Source of the DNA: Roseomonas xinghualingensis
GTDB taxonomy: Bacteria; Pseudomonadota; Alphaproteobacteria; Acetobacterales; Acetobacteraceae
Length of the DNA: 64,000 nucleotides
Assembly (NCBI RefSeq): GCF_025791835.1
Contig: NZ_JAOXLP010000014.1
Location: 48,570-112,569, forward strand
Direction of reading: 5' to 3'
Numbering within the stretch: the stretch's first letter is position 1; each line of letters starts with the position of its first letter. The notes beneath the pieces are model-generated. The model worked only from the letters and a program-made list of their open reading frames with translations. It was not told the DNA's origin and ran no database searches. This document shows positions 28,015-36,759 of this stretch, piece by piece. Position numbers and translations under genes: made by a program.

Positions 28015-28305
28015 ATGGCTCTTTGCGTTGTTCTGCACGATCTCCCGCCCGCCGGGATGGACGCCATGCAGGCGGCCGTCTGGGAAGTCAGCGAAAGCCA
28101 CTGGATGCTCTCGGGCGGAATGCTCGTGGCGACCAGCGTCTCGCCCTCCTATCTCCTCTCCCATCTCCGCCAGGCGGTGCGGCGCATCGGGCTTGAGGGC
28201 ACGCTGATCGTCAACCGCGTGACCACGGAACCCGAGATGGCCTGGGTGGACGATGCCGCCCGCAGCTGGGTCGCCTCTCATCTGGAATTGGCGTCGGCCG
28301 AATAG
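28015..28305 (+). CDS. Small protein of unknown function (possible Cas2/SinR-like ferredoxin fold)
   Basis: A 96-residue protein, not firmly recognised. The ATG at 28015 is preceded by GGAAG at a 5-bp distance; an ATG at 27952 is an in-frame alternative. The order of hydrophobic strands, a central HWMLSGGMLVATS segment and a later LEGTLIVNRV strand suggests a small alpha/beta (ferredoxin-like) fold, as in stand-alone Cas2/SinR-like proteins, but this is weak. There are no cas genes or repeats in the window. It converges with the nucleoside hydrolase gene across 137 bp with nothing recognisable. Confidence 0.55.
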   Translation: MALCVVLHDLPPAGMDAMQAAVWEVSESHWMLSGGMLVATSVSPSYLLSHLRQAVRRIGLEGTLIVNRVTTEPEMAWVDDAARSWVASHLELASAE

Positions 28306-28442
28306 GAAGGCTCGGGCGTCACGGCCTCGTCGGCCAGCAGTCCACCGCATCCGCCGCCGCGCGTGCCGGGTCTGCGCAACATCGGCACTACGGCGCCCTG
28401 TTCCACAGCACTGCCAAGGAGAGCTGTTACCGGGCCAAGCCC

Positions 28443-29378
28443 CTAGGGAAGCCTGGCCAAGCGCCGCCCCAGTAGCGCGAAGAAAGCCTCCGTATCGAGC
28501 GTATCGGGCAGGGTGACCGTGGCTGCCGCGCCACTGCGTCCCCAGCGGTCCACATGCGTCCGCCCGCGCGCCGGGCCATGGCCGCAATCCACCTGCACCG
28601 ACACCAGGCGGGTCTCGAAAAGCTCTGGCGCGATCAGCCAGGCAATGGCGCAGGCATCGTGGAGAGGATGGCCTTTCCCGCCCAGGCGGCGGGAGGGTAG
28701 CACGGCATCCATGATGTCGCAGGCGGCCCGCAGACAGGCTCCATCGCCCAGCCCGCGCATCGCCGCAACGCGTTCCGGCCTGACCAGGGCCTGGGAGGTC
28801 AGCTCCAGCGTCAGCAGGGTCAGCGGAACACCAAGGGCAAGCAGGATGTCGAGCGCCTCCGGGTCGCTGGCCGCATTGAACTCGGCGGCAGGTGTCCAGT
28901 TCCCCTCCCCCCAGGCGCCGCCCATCAGCACGATCTCACGCAGCTTGCCCGCCAGCTCCGGCTCGGTGGCCAGTGCAAGGGCCAGGTTGGTGGCCGGCCC
29001 AATGCCCACCAGCGTCATCCCCGCCGGCGGCATGGTGTGAAGCATGGCGCGGATGGCGTCGGCCGCCACGGCTGCGACGGGCGGCGGGCCCGGCGGCAGG
29101 GTCACGCCGCGCAGCCCATCATCGCCATGCACCCTTACCTCTCCCGCGAAATGCCCACGCAGTGGCCGTCCCGCCCCGGGCACCACCGGGACCACGGCAC
29201 GCGAGAGGCCGACCACCGAAGCCGCATTCGCCACCGTCCGCTCCAGCCCCACATTGCCGCCCACCACGGTGACCATTCGCAGGTCGATTTCCGGGGAAGC
29301 CAGGGCCAGCCAGAGCGCCAGGGCGTCATCCGTGCCCGGATCACAATCCAGGATCACCGGGCGCCGGGCGCCACTCAC
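28443..29378 (-). CDS. Nucleoside hydrolase (inosine-uridine preferring family)
   Basis: Hydrolyses N-glycosidic bonds of nucleosides to ribose and base. The 311-residue protein starts with the calcium-binding DCDPGTDDALAL signature (Asp11-Asp18), and has VGIGPATNLALAL, EIVLMGGAWG, EFNAASDPEA with the conserved Asn/Glu/Asp, and HDACA with the catalytic-region His and Asp. The GTG at 29378 was chosen because it overlaps the stop of the upstream amidohydrolase as GTGA and places the signature at the normal distance from the N-terminus; a far longer open frame upstream is antisense-like coding noise. It forms a two-gene operon with the M20 enzyme. The base it frees could feed the adenine deaminase divergently encoded nearby. 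Confidence 0.92.
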   Translation of the reverse strand: MSGARRPVILDCDPGTDDALALWLALASPEIDLRMVTVVGGNVGLERTVANAASVVGLSRAVVPVVPGAGRPLRGHFAGEVRVHGDDGLRGVTLPPGPPPVAAVAADAIRAMLHTMPPAGMTLVGIGPATNLALALATEPELAGKLREIVLMGGAWGEGNWTPAAEFNAASDPEALDILLALGVPLTLLTLELTSQALVRPERVAAMRGLGDGACLRAACDIMDAVLPSRRLGGKGHPLHDACAIAWLIAPELFETRLVSVQVDCGHGPARGRTHVDRWGRSGAAATVTLPDTLDTEAFFALLGRRLARLP

Positions 29379-30565
29379 GCGCCGAGCTCCGCTTCCACAA
29401 CGCCGCAAAGGAAGGCCGCGCCAGCTACGAGGGCAGCATCGTTGAAGTCGAAATGCGGGTTGTGGTGCCAGCCCTCGGGATGGGCCGGATCGCCCGTGCC
29501 GAGCCAGGCATAGGCGCCTGGCCGTGCCTCCAGCATGCAGGCAAAGTCCTCGCCCGCCGTGATAGGCGGGTGGTCGTCCCGCGCGTGTTCCGTGCCGAGG
29601 GTTGTGGCTGCGGCCGCGTGCATCAGCGCCGCCTGCGCCGGGTGGTTCACCGTGGGCGGCAAGCGGCGAGTATAGACCGGCACGGCCTCCACCCCATGCA
29701 CGGCCGCCACGCCGCGCGCGATGCCGCCGATCCGCTCCTCCAGCATGTCCCGCACCTCCGGCGAGAGCGCGCGCGCCGTGCCGCGCAGCAGGACCTGTGC
29801 CGGGATGACATTCGGCGCCTCCGGATTGCCAGCCGCGATATGGCCGACGCTCACCACCCCCGTCGCCAGCGGGTCCAGCTCCCGCGAGACGATGGATTGC
29901 AGCGCCGTGATGAAGGCGGCGGCCGCCAAGGTCGCGTCCGTGCCCAGATGCGGCTTCGCGCCATGGGTACCGCGCCCCCGGAAGGTCACTTCCCAAGTGT
30001 CGGAACTGGCGAGTACCGCCCCCTTGGGCACAGCCACCGTGCCGAGCGGCAGGCCAGGAAGATTGTGGATCGCGTAGACGGCATCGACGGGGAAACGCTC
30101 GAACAGCCCATCCTTCAGCATGGCCTGGGCGCCCCCGCGCGACTCCTCGGCGGGCTGGAAAATCAAGTGGACGGTGCCGGCGAAGCGGTCCCGGTTGGCC
30201 GCCAGCCATTTGGCGGCGCCCAGCAGCATGGCTGTATGGCCGTCATGCCCACAGGCATGCATCCGGCCGGGGCTACGGCTGGCATAGGGGGTGCCGGTTG
30301 CCTCCTCCATGGCCAGGGCGTCCATATCGGCGCGCAGCCCGATGGCGCGGTTGCCGCCCGTGCCTGCAGCCGAGCCGCGCAGCGTGCCGACCACGCCCGT
30401 GCCCGCGATCCCCTCCTCCACCGCGATCCCGGCGGCGCGCAGCTCCCGCGCGACAAGCGCCGCGGTGCGCTGCTCCTCGAAGCCCAACTCGGGATGCGCG
30501 TGCAGATCACGTCGCCATTCCGTCATGATCCCGGCAAGCGGTTCCAGGGCTTCGACATTCGGCAT
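29375..30565 (-). CDS. M20 family amidohydrolase (hippurate hydrolase / IAA-amino acid hydrolase type)
   Basis: Metallohydrolase of 396 residues in the M20D branch, which removes acyl groups from amino acids. Typical sequence: WRRDLHAHPELGFEE near residue 17, RADMDALAM, HACGHDGHTAMLLGAAKWL (Cys/His metal site), IFQPAEESRGGAQAML, and the final PITAGEDFACML. It is the upstream partner of the nucleoside hydrolase, with a 4-bp overlap. Its start is 77 bp from that of the divergent binding-protein gene, so both pairs may share a control region. Confidence 0.9.
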   Translation of the reverse strand: MPNVEALEPLAGIMTEWRRDLHAHPELGFEEQRTAALVARELRAAGIAVEEGIAGTGVVGTLRGSAAGTGGNRAIGLRADMDALAMEEATGTPYASRSPGRMHACGHDGHTAMLLGAAKWLAANRDRFAGTVHLIFQPAEESRGGAQAMLKDGLFERFPVDAVYAIHNLPGLPLGTVAVPKGAVLASSDTWEVTFRGRGTHGAKPHLGTDATLAAAAFITALQSIVSRELDPLATGVVSVGHIAAGNPEAPNVIPAQVLLRGTARALSPEVRDMLEERIGGIARGVAAVHGVEAVPVYTRRLPPTVNHPAQAALMHAAAATTLGTEHARDDHPPITAGEDFACMLEARPGAYAWLGTGDPAHPEGWHHNPHFDFNDAALVAGAAFLCGVVEAELGA

Positions 30566-30642
30566 AAACGAGCTCCATCACGGGGGGCGGGCCGTAATTG
30601 CCAGCTTGCCCCCCATCCTGCCAGCTACCCGCCGAGGTTCCC

Positions 30643-32205
30643 ATGCGCCTGCGCGCCGCGCTGCTTGCCGCAGCCCTTACCCTTCCCGCCGCCGCCCAGG
30701 CACAGGATCTTCTTCGCATCGGCGTGGAGGCCGGGCCGACCAGCCTCGATCCGCATTATGCCAGCCTGATCACCAACATCGCCTATGGCCGGCATGTCTT
30801 CCAGCCGCTGATTCAGCAGGATGCACGGCAGGAACTGCGCCCGGCCATCGCCAGTTCCTGGCGGGTGGTGGACGACCTGACCTGGGAATTCACCATCGAT
30901 CCCAAGGCCCGCTTCCATGATGGCGCGCCCGTCACTGCCGAGGACGTGGCCTTCACCATCCAGCGTGCGGGCAACGTGCCCAACTCCCCCTCCTCCTTCG
31001 GCTATGCAACACGCGTGGTGACAGCCGTGGAGGATGCAGGCAACGGCGTGGTCCGCATCCGCACCCGGGTGCCGACACCGCTGCTGGCAAACAACCTGTC
31101 ACTGGTGATGATCGTCTCGAAGAAGCATGGCGAGGCGGCGACAACTCCCGATTACAATTCCGGCAAGGCCATGATCGGCACCGGGCCCTTCCGTCATGTC
31201 TCCTGGCAGCCTGGAAGTGCCTTCGTCGCCGAGCGGAATCCGCATTTCCACGGCCCCGCCCCCGCCTTCGCACGGGTGGAACTGCGCCCCATCACCGCCG
31301 CCGCGTCCCGCGTGGCCGCGCTGAATGCGGGCGATGTGGACATGATTGAGATCGTCCCGCCCGAGCAGTTCGAGCGCTTCAGGGGTGACCAGCGCTTCGC
31401 CACCAGCGAAAGCCCCTCCAACCGCCTGATCTTCCTGACACTGGACAGCGACCGGGAGCAGAGCCCGCATATCCGCGCCAAGGATGGCTCGCCGGTCGCC
31501 AATCCGCTGCGGGATGCACGGGTGCGCCGCGCCCTGTCCCTGGCCATCAACCGCCAGGCGCTGGTGGATCGCATCCTGCGCGGCCAAGCCGTGGCGGCGG
31601 GCGATCTGGGGCCCGAAGGCTATTTCGGCGCCTCCCCTGACCTGAAGGCCGAGGCGCTGGACCTGGAGGCAGCCCGCAAGCTGCTGGCCCAGGCCGGCTT
31701 CCCCCAGGGCTTCGCCGTGCAGGTGAATGGCCCGAACGATCGCTTCGTGAATGACGAGCAGGTGCTGCAGGCCATCGCCCAGATGTGGACGCGGCTGGGC
31801 GTTGCCGCGACGGTGGAGGCAAAGCCGCGCGGCGTCTGGCTGAGCGAGGCGGCGCAGTTGAAGTACAGCGTGAACCTTGCTGGCTTCTCCCCGAACCCGG
31901 AGGTTCTGGGAATGCTGGAAACTCAGGTTCATAGCTGGAACACTTCACTTGGCCTTGGAACCGCGAACCGTGGCCGTTACAGCAATCCGGCGGTTGATGC
32001 GCTGATCCAGCAAGCCCGCCAGACCATGAACAATGATGATCGCGCCCGGCTGACCCGCCAGGCGACACATCAGGCGATTCGTGAGGAAACCGCTCTCATC
32101 CCGCTGTATTTCCAGGTGAATACCTGGGCGATGCGTCGGGGCTTCACCTATGAGGGGCGGACTGACGAGATGACGCTCGCCCAGTCCGCAGGCCGGGCCC
32201 AATGA
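30643..32205 (+). CDS. ABC transporter substrate-binding protein, family 5 (orphan)
   Basis: Periplasmic binding protein of 520 residues in the peptide/nickel class. The ATG at 30643, preceded by GAGG at about 6 bp, gives a signal peptide MRLRAALLAAALTLPAAAQA. Landmarks: TSLDPHYAS, RFHDGAPVTAEDV, and NPLRDARVRRALSLAINRQALVDRIL. It is clearly related to the partial protein at 1-983 (shared FHDG, AEDV and RVR-ALSLAI-R blocks). No permease or ATPase genes are beside it. It overlaps the adenine deaminase gene by 4 bp, suggesting that the ligand is, or is processed together with, a purine derivative. Confidence 0.92.
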   Translation: MRLRAALLAAALTLPAAAQAQDLLRIGVEAGPTSLDPHYASLITNIAYGRHVFQPLIQQDARQELRPAIASSWRVVDDLTWEFTIDPKARFHDGAPVTAEDVAFTIQRAGNVPNSPSSFGYATRVVTAVEDAGNGVVRIRTRVPTPLLANNLSLVMIVSKKHGEAATTPDYNSGKAMIGTGPFRHVSWQPGSAFVAERNPHFHGPAPAFARVELRPITAAASRVAALNAGDVDMIEIVPPEQFERFRGDQRFATSESPSNRLIFLTLDSDREQSPHIRAKDGSPVANPLRDARVRRALSLAINRQALVDRILRGQAVAAGDLGPEGYFGASPDLKAEALDLEAARKLLAQAGFPQGFAVQVNGPNDRFVNDEQVLQAIAQMWTRLGVAATVEAKPRGVWLSEAAQLKYSVNLAGFSPNPEVLGMLETQVHSWNTSLGLGTANRGRYSNPAVDALIQQARQTMNNDDRARLTRQATHQAIREETALIPLYFQVNTWAMRRGFTYEGRTDEMTLAQSAGRAQ

Positions 32206-33998
32206 TGGCCATGGACGCCCCCATCCCGGCCGGGACCCGCCGCGCGGCCATCCGCGCGGCCAAGGGTGAGGCCCCCTTCGACCTGCTGCTGACCGGCGGC
32301 ACAGTGGTGGATGTGGCGCTGGGCGAATTGCGCCCAGCGGATATCGGGGTGGTGGGCGGGCTGATCGCCTCCGTCCACCGCCCCGGCAGCCGCTCGGATG
32401 CGGTGGAGGTCCATGACGTGACCGGGCGCTTCCTCTCGCCCGGCTTCGTGGACAGCCACCTGCATTTCGAATCCTCCTTCATGGCACCGGCCGACTACGC
32501 CTCGACCGTCGTGCCCCATGGCACGCTCACCACTGTCTGGGATCCGCATGAACTGGCCAATGTGCTCGGCGTGCCGGGCGTGCGCTGGGCGGTGGAGCAG
32601 TCGCGCGGCCTGCCGTTGCGGGTGCTGGTCGCCGCCCCGTCCTGCGTGCCGTCCGCCCCGGGGCTCGAAATGGCCGGTGCGGAGATCGGGCCGGAAGAAA
32701 TGACCGAGATGCTCTCCTGGCCGGAGGTCTCGGGCATCGCCGAGGTGATGGACATGGCGGGCGTGCTCTCGGGCAGCGCGCGCATGGAGGGAATCGTCGC
32801 AGCCGGCATGGCCTCCGGCAAGAACGTCAACGGCCATGCGCGGGACCTGATCGGGCCGGCACTGCAAGCCTATGCGGCGGCCGGGGTCACCTCGGACCAT
32901 GAAATCATGGGGCCGGAGGATTTCCTCCAGAAGCTCCGCGCCGGGCTGACGGTGGAGTTGCGCGGCAGCCATGACGCGGTGCTGCCCGGGGTGGTCGCGG
33001 CCATCAACGCCCTGCCCGCTCTGCCGCCGAACCTGGTCACCTGCACCGACGACGTCTTCCCCGACGAGCTGGTGGAAAAAGGGGGGCTGCGCGACACCCT
33101 TGCCCGGCTGGTCGCCCATGGCCTGCCGCCGATCCACGCGCTGAAGATGGCAACGCTGCATGCCGCGCTGCGGCTGAAGCGTGACGATATCGGCCTGCTG
33201 GGCCCTGGCCGCCGCGCCGAGATCGTCGTTCTCTCGGACCTTCCAGGCATGGTAGTGGAGCGCGTCTATGTGAGCGGGAAACTGGTGGCGCGGGATGGCA
33301 CCATGCTCGCTCCCCTGCCCCGCGGCTTCGCGGCGGACGCGCCGCGCGACACGATGCGCATCCCACCGCAGCCCGCCCGGGCCTTCGCCCTTCGCCCGCA
33401 TGGAATCACGAATGGCAAGGTGCGTCTGCCGGTGGTGGGCGGTGCGCGGGTGGTGCATTGGGCGGAAGTGGAGGTTGAGGTGCGGGACAGCGTGGCCGCC
33501 GTGCCGCCGGGCCATGCACTAATCGCCATCCTGCACCGGCATGGACGGCGCGATCCCTCCCCCGTCATCTGTCTCGCCGATGGCTGGGGTGAGCCGCGTG
33601 GCGCCGTAGCCACCACCATCTCCCACGACAACCACAACCTGCTGGTGATCGGGCGAGAGCCTGAGGACATGGCGGCCGCCGCCAATGCGCTGATCGCCTG
33701 CGGCGGCGGCATGTCGGTTGCGCGCGCTGGAGTGGTGGAGGCGGTCCTGCCCCTGCCTGTCGCGGGTCTCCTGGCCGAAACACCGCCGCATGAAACTGCC
33801 GCAGCCTTCGCCCGGCTGCGGGAGGCCGCCGGTGCGGTGATGGATTGGAAGCCGCCCTTCCGGGTGTTCCGCGGGATCACCGGCATCTCGCTCGCCTGCA
33901 ATCCTGGGCCGCATCCCACTGATCTCGGCATCGCTGATGCGGCCCTGGGAACCGTGCGGGACCCCGCTATGCCCCTGCCAGCCATGGCATCAGAGTAG
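32202..33998 (+). CDS. ade: Adenine deaminase
   Basis: Converts adenine to hypoxanthine and ammonia; amidohydrolase superfamily with a binuclear metal centre. The 598-residue protein has the expected length and motifs: LSPGFVDSHLHFESS (His86, His88), VVPHGTLTTVWDPHELANV, GHARDL, SDHEIM, TCTDDVFPDEL and the C-terminal ade-specific half. The start ATG overlaps the binding-protein stop; Met2 or Met4 could also serve. With the nucleoside hydrolase and gpt it forms part of a purine salvage set. Confidence 0.93.
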   Translation: MMAMDAPIPAGTRRAAIRAAKGEAPFDLLLTGGTVVDVALGELRPADIGVVGGLIASVHRPGSRSDAVEVHDVTGRFLSPGFVDSHLHFESSFMAPADYASTVVPHGTLTTVWDPHELANVLGVPGVRWAVEQSRGLPLRVLVAAPSCVPSAPGLEMAGAEIGPEEMTEMLSWPEVSGIAEVMDMAGVLSGSARMEGIVAAGMASGKNVNGHARDLIGPALQAYAAAGVTSDHEIMGPEDFLQKLRAGLTVELRGSHDAVLPGVVAAINALPALPPNLVTCTDDVFPDELVEKGGLRDTLARLVAHGLPPIHALKMATLHAALRLKRDDIGLLGPGRRAEIVVLSDLPGMVVERVYVSGKLVARDGTMLAPLPRGFAADAPRDTMRIPPQPARAFALRPHGITNGKVRLPVVGGARVVHWAEVEVEVRDSVAAVPPGHALIAILHRHGRRDPSPVICLADGWGEPRGAVATTISHDNHNLLVIGREPEDMAAAANALIACGGGMSVARAGVVEAVLPLPVAGLLAETPPHETAAAFARLREAAGAVMDWKPPFRVFRGITGISLACNPGPHPTDLGIADAALGTVRDPAMPLPAMASE

Positions 33999-34086
33999 CG
34001 CTGCGGATTTCGTGCAACATTCCGCATTCGCTACATCGTCTCAATTTTGTTGGCATTGCACGCAATTCAGGATTGATCCTAAAAGC

Positions 34087-34139
34087 GGCTGGCGGCCCGG
34101 GGCCGCTAGCCGTCACCTTCGGTAGGCGGCCGCCGAAGG
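34087..34139. repeat. Two adjacent GC-rich inverted repeats
   Basis: Bases 34087-34111 form an imperfect palindrome of about 12 bp per arm with one mismatch (GGCTGGCGGCCC against GGGCCGCTAGCC). Bases 34116-34139 have arms CCTTCGG and CCGAAGG around a second GC-rich palindrome. They lie 88 bp after the adenine deaminase stop and before the MBOAT gene. They may end the purine transcript, but there is no clear T-run. Confidence 0.4.
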
Positions 34140-34197
34140 GGGTCCTCATGGCGCTGGTGGTTGGCCCTCACGGGCAGGCGGGGGCGCGCGACGCCCG

Positions 34198-35619
34198 ATG
34201 ATCTTCGCCTCCTTCGAATTCCTCTGTCTCTTTCTGCCGATCTTCTTCGCGGTCTATTTCCTCACCCCGTTCCAGTACCGGAACTGGCCGATCCTCATCC
34301 TGTCCTGGGCTTTCTACGCCTGGTGGCGGGTGGATTTCCTGCTGCTGCTCATCTTCTGCACGGTTTTCACCTTCTACACGGTGCAATTGATGGACCGCGT
34401 CGGGCCGAAGACGCGGGCTGGAAACTGGCTTCTCGTGATCGGCCTCGCCGGCAATCTCGGCGTGCTCGCCTATTTCAAATACGCCAATTTCGGCGTCGCG
34501 GTCTTCAATGACATCCGTGGCGCGATGGGGCTCGGCCCCATGCCCTGGGCCGAGATCATCCTACCGATCGGCCTATCCTTCTATGTGCTGCAATCCGTGT
34601 CCTATCTCGTGGATATCTGGCGCGGCACGGTGCCGGTCACGCGCAAGCTCCTGGATTATGCGACCTACAAGGCGATCTTCAGCCAGCTGATCGCGGGGCC
34701 CATCGTCCGATATGCGGAGATCAAGGACGAGCTGGTTTCACGCCCCCACACGCTGGCACAATTCGGCCTTGGCGCGCGGCGTTTCATGATCGGCTTCGCG
34801 ATGAAGGTGTGTCTCGCGGATACGGTGGCGCTGGTGGCGGATGCCGCCTTCGCCCTGCCCGAGCCAACGATGGCGGATGCCTGGACGGGGGCCATCGCCT
34901 ACACGCTGCAGCTCTATTTCGACTTCGCCGGCTATTCCGCCATGGCGATCGGGCTGGCGCTGATGATCGGGTTCCACTTCCCCGAGAACTTCAACCACCC
35001 TTACCTGTCCGGCTCGATCCAGGCCTTCTGGCAGCGCTGGCACATGACGCTGTCGCGCTTCCTGCGCGACTATCTCTACATCTCGCTGGGCGGAAACCGG
35101 AAAGGCCACTTCCGCACCTATCTCAATCTCTTCCTCACCATGGTGATCGGCGGTCTCTGGCATGGCGCGAACTGGACGTTCATCGTCTGGGGCGCCTGGC
35201 ATGGCGCGCTGCTGGCAGCGCACCGCCTCTGGCAGCAGGCGGGGAACCGGCCCATGCCATGGATTCTGGGCAATGCGCTGACCATGCTCGCCGCCATCAT
35301 CGGATGGGTCGTGTTCCGCGCACATGATATCCATAACGCGGCCACCATGTATGGCGGCATGATCGGGCTGAACGGTGCCCCGCTCAGCGATGCGCTCGCC
35401 TGGCAGGTCACGCCCGACCAGTGGTGGACGATGCTTATCGCGGTGGTGATCGTCTATCTGCCGTTGCTCGGGCCGCGCCTGCCCTTCCTGCGGACGCCCG
35501 AATTGATGGGCCCCTTCTGGCGGCCCCTTTGGGTGGCCGCCCCGTTGCTCGGCTTCCTTCTCGGGGTCGTGCTGCTCTACAGCCGCGCGGCAGTCCCCTT
35601 CCTCTATTTCCAGTTCTGA
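34198..35619 (+). CDS. MBOAT family O-acyltransferase (AlgI/PatB-like)
   Basis: Polytopic inner-membrane protein of 473 residues that passes acetyl groups across the membrane for polysaccharide O-acetylation. AlgI-like features: the start FASFEFLCLFLPIFF, SYLVDIWRG, FFDFAGYS-like YFDFAGYSAMAIG, SFWQRWHMTLSRFLRDYLYISLGG (read in pieces), and the conserved LWHGANW with the active-site His322 and a second WHG His335. Start ATG 34198 is the first residue of the family pattern. It lies 7 bp upstream of the AlgX-like partner. No alginate synthase genes are nearby, so another polymer is modified. Confidence 0.93.
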   Translation: MIFASFEFLCLFLPIFFAVYFLTPFQYRNWPILILSWAFYAWWRVDFLLLLIFCTVFTFYTVQLMDRVGPKTRAGNWLLVIGLAGNLGVLAYFKYANFGVAVFNDIRGAMGLGPMPWAEIILPIGLSFYVLQSVSYLVDIWRGTVPVTRKLLDYATYKAIFSQLIAGPIVRYAEIKDELVSRPHTLAQFGLGARRFMIGFAMKVCLADTVALVADAAFALPEPTMADAWTGAIAYTLQLYFDFAGYSAMAIGLALMIGFHFPENFNHPYLSGSIQAFWQRWHMTLSRFLRDYLYISLGGNRKGHFRTYLNLFLTMVIGGLWHGANWTFIVWGAWHGALLAAHRLWQQAGNRPMPWILGNALTMLAAIIGWVVFRAHDIHNAATMYGGMIGLNGAPLSDALAWQVTPDQWWTMLIAVVIVYLPLLGPRLPFLRTPELMGPFWRPLWVAAPLLGFLLGVVLLYSRAAVPFLYFQF

Positions 35620-35626
35620 GGCGGCC

Positions 35627-36745
35627 ATGACGGGAACCGGGTGGAAGAACGCGAATACCGCCGCCGCCCTCCAGGGCGCGGTGGCGGTGGTGCTGCTGGC
35701 GATCGGCGCATGGCAAGGCATTGGCGCCATTACAAGCGAACAGGGGATCCAACGGCTGCGCCCCTATCTGAACCTGGAGGCCTTCCTTTCCGGCCGCCTG
35801 ACAGGCGCCGTGAACACCGTGCTGGTGCATGACCTTCCGGCCGATCCGCTGCTGCGGGCGGCCGGCGGCGTGCTCCGATACGAGCTCTTCGCTTCCGGCG
35901 GCCCGCAGGTCCGCGTGGGCTGCGACGACACGCTTTTCCTGACGGAGGAGCTCCGACCCTGGCCGGAGCCCGGCCCCGCCATGACCGAGCGCGCCGAAGG
36001 CGTCCGCCGCGTGAAGGATGCGCTGGCGGCCCGCGGCATTGCCCTGGCCGTGGCCATAGTGCCCGACAAGGCGCGGGTGCTGGCCAAGCAACTCTGCGGT
36101 GCGCCTCTCTCCGCCCAGGCCATGCAGCGGCACGACGATTTCCTGGCCGCGTTGCGCGGCAAGGGTATCGATCCGGTCGCGCTGCTGCCCGCCCTCCAGG
36201 AGCAGGAAGCGCGCGGCGGCGCCTGGTACCGCACCGACACGCATTGGAACCAGGAGGGGGCGAAGGCCGCCGCCGCCGCCATCGCGAAGGCGCTGCGCGA
36301 CACCCCCCTCTCCCGCGCCGAGGATTACCGCACCAGCGTCGCCGCCGAGGATACGAATGGCCCCGGCGACCTGCTGCGCCTGATGAGCCTGGACCATGTC
36401 CCCGATGCCCTCCGTCCCGCGCCTGACCGGCAGCGGCTGGAGCGCACGGAGATGCCGGAAAGCGGTGGCGGGCTGTTGGACGAGACGCCGGCGCCGGAGG
36501 TGGCGCTGATCGGCTCGTCCTATTCGTTGAATGCGAATTTCCACGGGGCGCTGCAGGCGGCGCTGCGCGGCACCGTGCTGAATGCCGCCACCGCGGGCGG
36601 CGGATTCGCTGGCGCCGCTACTACCTATTTCGCCGGGCAGTCCTTCCGCGAATCCCCGCCGAAGCTGGTGATCTGGGAAATTCCGGAGCGGGTGGTCGCC
36701 CAGCCCCTGACGCAGGCGGAGCGCGACTTCATCGCGCGCTGGTAG
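35627..36745 (+). CDS. AlgX/AlgJ-like SGNH acetyltransferase partner
   Basis: A 372-residue protein anchored by one N-terminal membrane helix (about residues 13-32) with the rest periplasmic. It carries the AlgX/AlgJ catalytic pattern: TDTHWN (Asp204, His206) and GSSYS (Ser298 region), the triad of SGNH-type O-acetyltransferases. It begins 7 bp after the MBOAT gene, and such pairs act together: the MBOAT protein delivers acetyl and the SGNH protein transfers it to the glycan. Convergent with the GT4 gene 14 bp away. Confidence 0.88.
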   Translation: MTGTGWKNANTAAALQGAVAVVLLAIGAWQGIGAITSEQGIQRLRPYLNLEAFLSGRLTGAVNTVLVHDLPADPLLRAAGGVLRYELFASGGPQVRVGCDDTLFLTEELRPWPEPGPAMTERAEGVRRVKDALAARGIALAVAIVPDKARVLAKQLCGAPLSAQAMQRHDDFLAALRGKGIDPVALLPALQEQEARGGAWYRTDTHWNQEGAKAAAAAIAKALRDTPLSRAEDYRTSVAAEDTNGPGDLLRLMSLDHVPDALRPAPDRQRLERTEMPESGGGLLDETPAPEVALIGSSYSLNANFHGALQAALRGTVLNAATAGGGFAGAATTYFAGQSFRESPPKLVIWEIPERVVAQPLTQAERDFIARW

Positions 36746-36759
36746 CCCCGCGCTGCCGG

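Noticed and set aside
29379..30209. N-terminal extension of the nucleoside hydrolase frame by 277 codons
   Set aside because: It lies in another frame of the M20 amidohydrolase gene and lacks any family match; the GTG at 29378 in a GTGA overlap gives the normal length.
34198..36745. Alginate biosynthesis locus
   Set aside because: The acetylation pair is AlgI/AlgX-like, but alg8, alg44, algK, algE and algG are not in the window.
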